From Myxococcus sp. CA023 (GTDB lineage: Bacteria; Myxococcota; Myxococcia; Myxococcales; Myxococcaceae): 64,000 bases of DNA. Below the pieces are notes generated by a model. That model searched no databases. It saw nothing but the letters and a program-made list of their open reading frames with translations, and had not been told where the DNA came from. Numbering within the stretch: the first letter of the stretch is position 1; every line of letters begins with the position of its first letter. The stretch spans positions 1 to 64,000 of the forward strand of contig NZ_JAAEAH010000027.1 of the NCBI RefSeq assembly GCF_010998615.1, read 5' to 3'. The translations under genes and the position numbers were made by a program. Of the stretch, positions 37,256-45,583 are shown piece by piece.

Positions 37256-39592
37256 TCAGAACGAGTAGCGCACTCCGAACCGCACCTGTAGCGGCGGCAG
37301 GACATACAAGGGGGGCACCCCGTCAGACTCCACCGAGCGCCCCTCTCCCAACAATGCCCCCGGCTGCGTGTTCAACAGGTTGAGTGCAGCAAGTTCGAAG
37401 GACACCGACTCGAACCTCGATACTAGATACTTCAAGTCCATGTGGGCATCGAGGACGTGGACCCAACGATTCCGGGTCCCCAAGTCATCCCGTGGCGTTC
37501 CAGATGCGCCCTGGTAGGAAACTCCTGTGAGCAAGTGGAGCTTACGAGCGAGCTCGAAACCACGGGTACCGGTGGCCTTGATGGAATGAGTGCGGTCCGC
37601 CGGAAGCAATTGCTGTCGAACCAAGGGGCGCCCTGCATCGGCGCCGAGTGGCTCGGTCTGGTTTCCGTGCAATCTCGACCATGTGTAGCTGAATTGGGTG
37701 TGCACCCAATAGAATCTCGGCTGTACCGACACTGTCACGGCATCATAAGTACGAACAGCTTTCGGAAGCGCCGCTGCGAGCCCGATACCCGGATTGCCAA
37801 TCAGCACACCCTCATCGTCTGGATTGTCGAGGGATGCCAGCGCGGAATCAAGCCGACGCCGAGCGTAATGCGCAGCCAACTGGAACCAAAGATTTCCGTT
37901 TTGCGTTGGGCGAAACTCATGCGAAGCCCCCACGATGACCTCACGGGAGGACGTCGGGACGAGGTTGGGATCGAAGGTGACGCCTTGGCCCGATTCTGCA
38001 TCCATGAGCCCGAGCGGCACCAAGTCGTGGTACTTCGCGAAGGATGCGAAGAGCTGCGAGTGATACATCGACCGTGGATTGATGACCACGCCAGCCCTCG
38101 GTGAAAGCAGGTAGGTCGTGAGCTCCCGGCGCCCGTTCAATCCCTCCCGCAGGGACTGCACATCATAGCGAGCGCCGCCCTGAAGCGTGAGCAAGTGACT
38201 CACGTTCCATGTGTCCTGCACGAATCCCCCCAAGACTGTGCTTGCCGCACGGAATGCGACCGGCTTTATCGAATCGTGCATGGAGTGCTCCGCGTCAATA
38301 CTCGCCTTGAACACGTGAGTCCCAAGGGCGTGCAACAAGTAATACCCCTCGGTCTTCGCGTGAAAGCGACGCTGCTCTCGCAGTGCATCACCAGTCGACA
38401 CACGGCTGACGGCTTTGTGATTCAGCCATCCCGCCTTGAAGGAAACGAGCAGATAATTTTCCAGGAACATGCCGTTGTAGTCGAACATCCCCAGGACCGT
38501 CTCACTGTCGAACTCCCAAGGCCGATCGGCAGTATCCCTCCCTCGTGCCAACGAAGGCGTGGCGAGGACGAGCAGTGACGCATCATGACCAGGAGCGACA
38601 TGGTACGTCAGCCGGCCCACCGCCTGGATTCCACGGTGGTCTGTCAGGTCATCGCGCCGCCCGTTGCGACTGAGCGTCGGCACAACGCCCGCGAAGAACG
38701 AGAGACGATTCCGCACGAGCGGACCGCCCAGGGTCACCCCGAAGTCTCCCAGGTTCTTGAGCCCATCCCGGCTGGAGCCCACCGAACCCGCGTTCGGAAT
38801 GGACTCACGCGCCCCCTCCAGCCCGCCTGGGGTCCAGGAAGCAAAGGCGGATCCGGAGATGCGGGGGCACCTTGACGGCAATCGAGCCTCGATGACACCA
38901 CCGTTCGCCCGTCCCTGGTCTGGCATGGAGCCTCCCGCATGCACCGTCACGAGGGAAACGAACTCCATGCTGAGCGGCACCAGGTTCAATCCCGTGACGG
39001 CATCTCGGGTGGAGAAGCCCTCCAACAGATAGCCGTTCTCGGACGCAGAGGCGCCCCGGATGGCGAAGCCAGATGGGTCAAGTAGCGTGACAGGACTGAG
39101 CTCAGCAAGACTCTCCGCGACGCGCAGTCCTCCGCTCCCGCCTCGCGGCCTGCCCACCGGCAGGCCTACAACCACGTTCGATGCGGTAAATGACCTGGGG
39201 GTGTGGGCCAGGTCGCTGGAGATTCCCCCGCAGCGCATGTGGAAGGTGGGGGCTTTTTCACTCAGCCAGGCATCGACACGCAGGGTCGAACCCTCTGCGA
39301 CCTCCAAGCGCTCCTGAGAATGGGCCGTGTACTTCTCCTGCTCGAACCGAATCGAGTAGGTCCCAGGCGGAACTCCATCCAAGCGATAGGCTCCAGCCGC
39401 ATCCGTCTCCGTCCGTATCTCTCCCGGCGCCAAGGTTGAACGTGCCGTCACGCTGACGCCTGGAAGAGGGTGTTCCCATTCGGAATCAAAGACTGTTCCG
39501 ACAATGGCAGCCCGAGGGCTCTCCGCAGCCCCCATGGACAACACCGCGGCCAGTATGACACCCGCAAGCCGCTGAATTCCCCTCATGCCCAT
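37256..39592 (-). CDS. TonB-dependent-receptor-like outer-membrane protein with carboxypeptidase-regulatory domain
   Basis: A 778-residue outer-membrane protein. After a signal peptide (cleavage near SPRA), residues ~30-115 form a carboxypeptidase-regulatory-like beta sandwich (GTVFDSEWEHPLPGVSVTA ... AGAYRLDGVPPGTYSIRF, key residues only). A plug-like region follows (FAIRGASASENGYLLEGF) and then a long barrel ending RFGVRYSF. This is the OmpA/SusC-like myxobacterial receptor type; a clear TonB box is not visible. The ATG at 39592 has GGAGGG ten bases upstream. Many codons end in A or T and short A/T-rich stretches occur, unlike neighbouring genes, which suggests recent transfer or rapid divergence. 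The ligand is unknown. Confidence 0.82.
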   Translation of the reverse strand: MGMRGIQRLAGVILAAVLSMGAAESPRAAIVGTVFDSEWEHPLPGVSVTARSTLAPGEIRTETDAAGAYRLDGVPPGTYSIRFEQEKYTAHSQERLEVAEGSTLRVDAWLSEKAPTFHMRCGGISSDLAHTPRSFTASNVVVGLPVGRPRGGSGGLRVAESLAELSPVTLLDPSGFAIRGASASENGYLLEGFSTRDAVTGLNLVPLSMEFVSLVTVHAGGSMPDQGRANGGVIEARLPSRCPRISGSAFASWTPGGLEGARESIPNAGSVGSSRDGLKNLGDFGVTLGGPLVRNRLSFFAGVVPTLSRNGRRDDLTDHRGIQAVGRLTYHVAPGHDASLLVLATPSLARGRDTADRPWEFDSETVLGMFDYNGMFLENYLLVSFKAGWLNHKAVSRVSTGDALREQRRFHAKTEGYYLLHALGTHVFKASIDAEHSMHDSIKPVAFRAASTVLGGFVQDTWNVSHLLTLQGGARYDVQSLREGLNGRRELTTYLLSPRAGVVINPRSMYHSQLFASFAKYHDLVPLGLMDAESGQGVTFDPNLVPTSSREVIVGASHEFRPTQNGNLWFQLAAHYARRRLDSALASLDNPDDEGVLIGNPGIGLAAALPKAVRTYDAVTVSVQPRFYWVHTQFSYTWSRLHGNQTEPLGADAGRPLVRQQLLPADRTHSIKATGTRGFELARKLHLLTGVSYQGASGTPRDDLGTRNRWVHVLDAHMDLKYLVSRFESVSFELAALNLLNTQPGALLGEGRSVESDGVPPLYVLPPLQVRFGVRYSF

Positions 39593-39941
39593 GCTGACAG
39601 CGCCCTCCATTTCACGCCAGCATGGCACGGCGAATTGCCCATGGATTGACAATCTCCATCCCGCGCTGCCGTTCTGGATATAGCCATCATCAGACAACCA
39701 TCCAGGAGCCGCGGCCCCCAGACCTCAAACTCAATCCCTGTGGCGACGAAGGAAGACGAAGCTCCTGGTCTGCCCCCTCCCCTATCCGGCCTGCCAAGCG
39801 CCACGTCCTCGTCCCTCCGCCAACGCGTGCCTGGGCGCCCCCTCCCGCCCACCTGCCGTGAACGCGCCTTCGCGCTCGCCGACCGTCCCTAGCTTGGCTG
39901 TAGGGGGCCTTTCCCATCACGGCCCCACGGAGGAGAAAGCC
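39593..39941. promoter_or_regulatory. Divergent promoter region, receptor / flavin oxidase
   Basis: A 349-bp gap between divergent genes. A perfect TTGACA occurs at 39646-39651 on the plus strand, but the nearest -10-like sequence (GATATA at 39677) is 25 bp away, too far for a standard promoter. The short frames here have no coding bias. Nothing else is identifiable. Confidence 0.3.
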
Positions 39942-41390
39942 ATGCCCCTGGACCCTCGAAGTGAGCCTGCGCGAACAGGCGAAGGACGACCGCCCGGGCT
40001 GCCCCCAGGCCGGGTTGAGCAGCTACGGGCCCGCTTGCGCGGCCGGCTCGTTCGCCCCGGGGACGCGGACTACGAGGAGCACTGCCGCGTCTACAACGCC
40101 ATGATTCACAAGCGGCCGGCGTTGATTGCCCGGTGCGCCGACGTGGCGGACGTCCTCGCGGCGGTGGAGTTCGCACGCGAGCAGGGCCTCCTACTCGCGG
40201 TCCGTGGGGGTGGGCACAACGGCGCCGGCCTGGGCACCTGCGACGGGGGGCTCGTCGTCGACCTGTCACTCATGCGCGGCATCAGGGTCGCCCCCGAATC
40301 GGGCACCGTGCGTGTCGCGGGAGGGAGCGTCTGGGGCGAAGTCGACCATGCCACGCACGCGTTCGGGCTCGCCGTTCCCTCGGGAATCATCTCCACCACG
40401 GGCGTGGGGGGCCTCACCCTGGGAGGTGGCCTGGGCCACCTCTCGCGTCGCTACGGCCTCACCATCGACAGCCTGCTCGCCGTGGACATGGTGCTGGCGG
40501 ACGGGCGCTTCGTCACCGCGAACGCCCAGCAGCACCCGGACCTGTTCTGGGCCGTGCGCGGCGGTGGCGGCAACTTCGGCGTCGTCACGTCCTTTCTCTT
40601 CCAGGCCCACCCGGTGGACACCATCCTGGGAGGGCCGACGCTCTGGCCCCTGGAACGCGCCGAGGAAGTGATGCGGTGGTACCGCAAGTTCATCCCCGCC
40701 GCGCCCGAGACACTCACGGGCTTCTTCGCCTTCATGGTCGTCCCGCCCGCTGCGCCCTTCCCGCCCCACCTGCACTTGCAGAAGATGTGCGCGGTGGTGT
40801 GGTGCTACACCGGAGACCCAGCTCAAGCCGACGCGCTCTTCGCGCCCGTGCGCGCCATGGCCCCCGCGCTCGACGGCGTGCAGACCATGCCCTACCCCGC
40901 GCTGCAGACCATGTTCGATGCGCTCTATCCGCCAGGCCTCCAATGGTACTGGCGCGCGGACTTCGTTCGGGAACTGGGGGACGAAGCCATCTCCCGGCAC
41001 GTGGCGTTCGCCCACCGCCTGCCCACGATGCACTCCACCATGCACCTCTATCCCATCGACGGAGCGGCGCACCGGGCGGCACCAGGCGACACCGCCTTCA
41101 GCTTCCGGGACGCGCGGTGGGCGGAGGTCATCGTCGGAGTGGACCCCTCTCCTGACAAGGCCGGGGACATCACCACCTGGACGAAGGACTATTGGGATGC
41201 CCTGCATCCCTATTCCGCGGGCGGCGCCTACGTGAACTTCCTCATGGACGAGGGCCAGGAACGCGTACAGGCAACGTACCAGGACAACTACGCAAGGCTG
41301 GTGGAAGTAAAGGACCGCTACGACCCGAACAACCTTTTCCGCGTGAATCAAAACATCCGCCCCAGCACCGGCACGCCGCTTCGCCATTAA
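39942..41390 (+). CDS. FAD-linked oxidase with berberine-bridge (BBE) C-terminus
   Basis: A 482-residue PCMH-fold flavoprotein oxidase. The FAD-binding domain has RGGGHNGAGLG, whose His92 is the site of 8-alpha-histidyl FAD attachment. The region that supplies the second, cysteinyl link in bicovalent members reads GVGGLTLGGGLGHLSRRYGL and has no Cys, so the flavin should be singly linked. The C-terminal BBE motif is NYARLVEVKDRYDPNNLF. GGAGGA precedes the ATG at 39942; the open frame starting at 39858 is less likely. Relatives oxidise sugars, alcohols or natural-product intermediates with O2. There is no signal peptide. The next gene, a methyltransferase, is 99 bp downstream. Confidence 0.9.
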   Translation: MPLDPRSEPARTGEGRPPGLPPGRVEQLRARLRGRLVRPGDADYEEHCRVYNAMIHKRPALIARCADVADVLAAVEFAREQGLLLAVRGGGHNGAGLGTCDGGLVVDLSLMRGIRVAPESGTVRVAGGSVWGEVDHATHAFGLAVPSGIISTTGVGGLTLGGGLGHLSRRYGLTIDSLLAVDMVLADGRFVTANAQQHPDLFWAVRGGGGNFGVVTSFLFQAHPVDTILGGPTLWPLERAEEVMRWYRKFIPAAPETLTGFFAFMVVPPAAPFPPHLHLQKMCAVVWCYTGDPAQADALFAPVRAMAPALDGVQTMPYPALQTMFDALYPPGLQWYWRADFVRELGDEAISRHVAFAHRLPTMHSTMHLYPIDGAAHRAAPGDTAFSFRDARWAEVIVGVDPSPDKAGDITTWTKDYWDALHPYSAGGAYVNFLMDEGQERVQATYQDNYARLVEVKDRYDPNNLFRVNQNIRPSTGTPLRH

Positions 41391-41489
41391 GCCACCATTC
41401 GCACGCGCCATTGCTCGCCCGGAGCGGCCTCGGTTGGTACCTTCCGTGCCCGCAGTTCGCTCCACCACCAACGGCGAGGAGACAGAAGC

Positions 41490-42695
41490 ATGGCGACGGG
41501 CTTCGAGGCTTACAGGATGGAGAACCCCACGCTCCTGGCGAATGTGCGCGAGGCCCTGCTGCAATCCTACTTCGCGGACTTCGATGCGGGCTTCCTGAAG
41601 ACGCCGGCCGGCCAGTCGGACATCGCGGACCATGTGGATGGCCGCTACAACCGGTGCGTCGACCACGTACTGCCCTGGCTCGCGCGATACGCGAAGCTGG
41701 GCAAGGCGAACGTCGTCGAGCTGGGCTGTGGCACGGGCTCCAGCACGGCGGCCTTTGCCCAGGTCGCCAGCCACGTCACGGGATACGACATCCACGCGCC
41801 CTCCGTGCGCGCGGCCCAAAGCCGCATGAAGGCCCTGGGATTGCGCAACGTCGACATTCGCGTCGTGGAGCCCGCGAAGTTGCTGGAACAGCTGAGGCAG
41901 GAGAACTCCGAGGGCGCCGACATCTTCGTGCTGTATGCGGTGCTCGAACATCAGACGCCCGCCGAGCGACTGGAGACGCTCCGCACCGGCTGGGACCTGC
42001 TGCGTCCCGGAGGACTGCTCGTCGTCGTGGATACGCCCAACCGGCTCGTGTACTTCGACGCGCACACGTCCCTGATGCCGTTCTTCCACTTCCTGCCACA
42101 TGAACTCGGGTGGCCGTATGCCTCACGTTCCCCCCGCGAGAACTTCCGAGATTCGATGGCCCAGGCGTCCGCTGAAGACGCCCCCATGCTGCTGACCCGA
42201 TGGGGCATCGGCGTCAGCCACCATGAGCTCGAGCTGGCGCTGGGCGACATCGACCCCTTGTTGGTGGGGACGGGCTTCGAGCCAGAAGTGCTCGACATGT
42301 TCCCTGTCACACTCGACGAAGAGGTGCTGCGTCTATACGTGGAGAAGAGCGGCGCTCGCGTACCCAAGGCCCTCACCCGGAACACGCTGAACTTCGTTCT
42401 TCGCAAGGGTGACAACGCCGACCTCATCGCCCGCCGGCCTTCGCCGCCTCCGGTTCGACACCTCGTCAACGAGACGTCGAACCCGGTCCAGGCGCAACGC
42501 CTCCACGAACTGGAACATCGCCTCCTGGAGCAGGCCCAGCGCATCCGGGAGTTGGAAGAGCACATCGCCACCCCGCCCCTGCGGCACCAGCTCGCTGATC
42601 AGCTCAACGGCGCCCTCAAACAGACGGCCCTTCACCGTCAGGCCCGGAAGCTCGTCGAATGGTCGGTGGGCCGCGTCAAGCGCGGCGCGCGCTGA
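41490..42695 (+). CDS. Class I SAM-dependent methyltransferase with C-terminal coiled coil
   Basis: A 401-residue protein with a Rossmann methyltransferase domain. Motif I is VVELGCGTGSST (residues 75-86), the acidic motif II is VTGYDIH, and LLRPGGLLVVVDTPNRLVYF is motif IV/post-IV. The segment LPHELGWPYASRSPRE suggests the sugar or lipid methyltransferases found near polysaccharide genes. Residues ~333-365 are heptad-like (LHELEHRLLEQAQRIRELEEHI), a coiled coil that may mediate oligomerisation. GGCGAGGAGACAG provides a ribosome site. The acceptor substrate is unknown. Confidence 0.85.
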   Translation: MATGFEAYRMENPTLLANVREALLQSYFADFDAGFLKTPAGQSDIADHVDGRYNRCVDHVLPWLARYAKLGKANVVELGCGTGSSTAAFAQVASHVTGYDIHAPSVRAAQSRMKALGLRNVDIRVVEPAKLLEQLRQENSEGADIFVLYAVLEHQTPAERLETLRTGWDLLRPGGLLVVVDTPNRLVYFDAHTSLMPFFHFLPHELGWPYASRSPRENFRDSMAQASAEDAPMLLTRWGIGVSHHELELALGDIDPLLVGTGFEPEVLDMFPVTLDEEVLRLYVEKSGARVPKALTRNTLNFVLRKGDNADLIARRPSPPPVRHLVNETSNPVQAQRLHELEHRLLEQAQRIRELEEHIATPPLRHQLADQLNGALKQTALHRQARKLVEWSVGRVKRGAR

Positions 42696-43021
42696 GTCTT
42701 CGCCGCCCCAGGACTCCCAGCCGGGTGGCGCGGTGATACACGCGCCGCGCCGTCCGGCATCCCCACCGGAGCTTTGCCCTGCCGGCAAAACTCGTGAAAC
42801 ACAAAATCCTCGCAATTCCGAACCCAGGTCTCACCGCCTGTCGATGAAACACATACGGGCAGAGGTCGAGCGACCGGGCGGGGTGAAGCAGACCCATTTT
42901 ACAGGGGCGTCTCCCGCACCCGAGGATGGACGCATCCATGCGTCACATCCGCATTCCGACTCACGCACCGGCGATTCACGCAGTCCCCGGTGTTTCACCT
43001 GTCTCACCTGCCGGCGCATGC
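42696..43021 (+). promoter_or_regulatory. Upstream region of the 7TM chemoreceptor with repeated TGAAACAC
   Basis: The 9-mer TGAAACACA occurs at 42795-42803 and again exactly 50 bp later at 42845-42853. An inverted copy lies in GGTGTTTCACC at 42989-42999. This is a candidate multi-site operator for the receptor gene. The region 42785-42815 is also relatively A-rich. Confidence 0.35.
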
Positions 43022-45100
43022 ATGTCTTCACGACGCACGTCGTGGTGCTGGGTGCTGCCGTTCCTCCTGATACTTTCCACCTCCGCGTGGGCGGATACAG
43101 GACGGCCCAGCATCGACTTGAATCAGGGCTGGCGATACCGCTGGGGCGACTCACCGCCGGGCCCCGCCGATGTACCAGCCTGGGCACTGGAGTCCGGGGA
43201 TGAGCAGGCGTGGCAGCCCGTGGCGGCCCTCCGCGAGCCGCCGGGCCGGGGAGCGCACACCGTCCTCTGGCTGAGCATCCCCGTCCCCCAGGGGCAGTGG
43301 CTGGAGCCCGCGCTCTACCTGGGCACGGTGGCCAATGCCTTCGAGGTCTACGCCAACGGCCACCGCATCCATGCGAGCGGGCGGCTGAATCCCTCGGGCA
43401 AGGAGGAGACGGACAACCTCGCGTGGCGGCTCGTCCCCCTGCCACCCACGGTGGAAGGCTCGCGCCTGCTGCTGCGAATCCAGAGCAGCGGTCCAATCAT
43501 CGGCGTGGGAGGCGCGGCTCGGGTGGGGGCACACCACCAGCTGCTCGCGACGGTGACGCGCACGGGGCTGGCGCCCTTCGTCATGGGCATGCTGCTGCTC
43601 ACCATCGCCAGTGCCGCCGCATTGGGTGCCCTGGTGCGGCGCCAGACTCAGATGCTCCTGCCGCTCGTCATCTTCACGAGCGGCTCGGCGGCCCTGCTTC
43701 TGGGCACGAGCGGCCTGATTCCCGCGCTCTGGGGCGGCTATCTGCTGGGGAGCCAGCTCACGCTGGTGGGCTCGCACTGCATCCTGCCCGCGCTCGCTTG
43801 GTTCATCTCCGACAGCGTCCTGGAGAACCGGATGCGCTGGTTCCGCTGGAGTGCCTGGGCCGCGTGCGTGCCGGCCGCCCTTCAGGTCATCATCGTGATG
43901 GCCGACCTGGGCATGGCGCAGCGGAACCTTGGCCTCTTCGTCCTCTACTCGGTGCCCTGCCTGCTCGGGTGCGTCATCGTCGCGGGTATCTCTGCGTGGC
44001 GGGGCAACCCCGACGCGCGAATCTTCTCCATGGGCCTGGGCGTGTTCTTCGGTGTCGTCATCCACACCACGCTGCCGGTGTTCGGGCTGGCGGAGGCCAC
44101 GGACTCGCTCATGCACTGGGGCTTCCTGGCGCTCACGCTCTCATTGGTGGGCATCGTCGTGCGCCGCTCGGTGCTGGTGGTGCGCGCGCTCGCGTCGCAC
44201 ACGCGCCAGCTCGAGGAGCATCGTCATGAAGTGAAGCGGCTCGCCCAGGACATGGGGAGCGGCGCTGGCGAGCTGGCCGCGGTGGCGCAACAACTGCGCA
44301 CGTCCAGTGAGGTGCAGACGGCGGGTGTCAGCCGGCAGGCCGCGGCGCTCCGCGAGGCTGAGCAGACGGTCCAGGAAATCCGGCAGGGCTCCCTGGTGAC
44401 GGCGAACAAGGCGCGTTTGCTCGCGGGCTCCATCGAAACCGCCGAGGAGGCGGGGCGCGATGGCGGCGCGGCCATCACCCACACGCTGACCAACCTGGAA
44501 GCCATCCGCCAGGAGGTCTCCGAGATGTCGAGCCGCATCCTCGCGCTGGACGCACGCACCCGCGAAATCTCCAGCATCGTGGACACCGTGAAGGGTCTGG
44601 CGGACCAGTCCAACATGCTGGCCATCAACGCCGCCATCGAGGCCGTGCGTAGCGGGGAGCACGGCCGGGGCTTTGGCGTCGTGTCGCGAGAGGTCCGCAG
44701 CCTCGCCGACCAGTCCATCCTGGCGACCCATCGCATCCGCGAGGTGCTCGACGGCGTAAGTCTGAGCATGCGTGAGGCCGCGAAGATGAGTGAACAGGGA
44801 GAGCAACGCGTGAAGGCGAGCCTGGACGCGGTGCGCGCCTCCGGCACCCAGCTCCAGCGGCTCACGGGCATCATCGACGACACCGGCACCAGTGTGCGGC
44901 AGATTTCCGCGGCGGTGGCGCAGCAGGACGCGGGCACCTCCCAGATTGCCCAGGCCATTCAAGACCTGTCCGCCCAGATGCGGCATACGCTGCGCACCGT
45001 CGAGGAGACTCAGAAGGTATCGGGTTCGGTGCAAGCGCTGGCGGAGAACATGGCGGGCACGGCCCGCATCGCGCTCCAGGCGGGAACGCTCGATGACTGA
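43022..45100 (+). CDS. 7TM (DISM-type) sensor fused to a methyl-accepting signalling domain
   Basis: A 692-residue receptor. After a signal peptide (cleavage near SAWA), residues ~28-180 form a periplasmic beta-rich 7TMR-DISM extracellular domain. Seven hydrophobic helices follow between about 195 and 415. There is no HAMP domain. The C-terminus (about 420-690) is a long coiled coil with the chemoreceptor tip (GLADQSNMLAINAAIEAVRS, then GEHGRGFGVVSREVRSLADQS), which binds CheA/CheW. The start at 43022 is the first ATG before the signal peptide; a frame from 42926 is also open and no ribosome site is clear. DISM proteins usually carry kinases or cyclases, so the MCP output is unusual. Confidence 0.87.
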   Translation: MSSRRTSWCWVLPFLLILSTSAWADTGRPSIDLNQGWRYRWGDSPPGPADVPAWALESGDEQAWQPVAALREPPGRGAHTVLWLSIPVPQGQWLEPALYLGTVANAFEVYANGHRIHASGRLNPSGKEETDNLAWRLVPLPPTVEGSRLLLRIQSSGPIIGVGGAARVGAHHQLLATVTRTGLAPFVMGMLLLTIASAAALGALVRRQTQMLLPLVIFTSGSAALLLGTSGLIPALWGGYLLGSQLTLVGSHCILPALAWFISDSVLENRMRWFRWSAWAACVPAALQVIIVMADLGMAQRNLGLFVLYSVPCLLGCVIVAGISAWRGNPDARIFSMGLGVFFGVVIHTTLPVFGLAEATDSLMHWGFLALTLSLVGIVVRRSVLVVRALASHTRQLEEHRHEVKRLAQDMGSGAGELAAVAQQLRTSSEVQTAGVSRQAAALREAEQTVQEIRQGSLVTANKARLLAGSIETAEEAGRDGGAAITHTLTNLEAIRQEVSEMSSRILALDARTREISSIVDTVKGLADQSNMLAINAAIEAVRSGEHGRGFGVVSREVRSLADQSILATHRIREVLDGVSLSMREAAKMSEQGEQRVKASLDAVRASGTQLQRLTGIIDDTGTSVRQISAAVAQQDAGTSQIAQAIQDLSAQMRHTLRTVEETQKVSGSVQALAENMAGTARIALQAGTLDD

Positions 45101-45181
45101 GCCGCGCCCCGTGACGTCCGCGCAATGACGGATGGGAGCGCATCGGTTGCAGGCCCGCGCAAAGGGTGCTCAGAAACCAGC

Positions 45182-45351
45182 ATGGCGCAGAACATCTACG
45201 ACGCCCCCGGCTTCTTCGAAGGATTCACACCGGTTTCAGTCTGCGCCAGGTCAACGAATGGGGTCCGACCGAGGCGCAGCTCTCCGCCCAGCCGGAGCTG
45301 GCCGAGGAGCGGGAGCGCCCCATGATGTTGCTCGTGTCCGCGCGGCGTTAG
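45182..45351 (+). pseudogene. Remnant of a class I methyltransferase with internal deletion
   Basis: An ATG at 45182 begins MAQNIYDAPGFFEGF, the typical N-terminus of a SAM-methyltransferase family (NIYDxPxFFxGY). After codon 15 the similarity jumps, in another frame, to TGFSLRQVNEWGPTEAQL and ERERPMMLLVSARR then TAG, the typical C-terminus of the same family. The ~200 central codons, including the SAM site, are gone. The only consistent reading is a large internal deletion with frameshift. The flanking 45352-45583 holds nothing recognisable. Confidence 0.72.
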
Positions 45352-45583
45352 ACAAACGCAGCGGCGCCCACCCAGCCTCCCCAGCAGGACGCAGCAGGTA
45401 GGCCCGGCGCCCGAGCCCCTGCTTGGCCCTCCCCGCGCATGAAGCGGCGCATCCCGAATGCTCCGGGTCCGGATTGCCGGGCATCGAAGCGTCCTGTGCA
45501 CGGACGCGTGGAACCCTCCCAGTCAATGGCCGCCCTCCCGCCGTGTCCGCATTCTGGGCCGCGCGTCAAAGGGGAGGCAGCTC

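Noticed and set aside
39646-39682. TTGACA with a downstream GATATA as a promoter for the flavin oxidase
   Set aside because: The 25-bp spacing is far outside the usable range.
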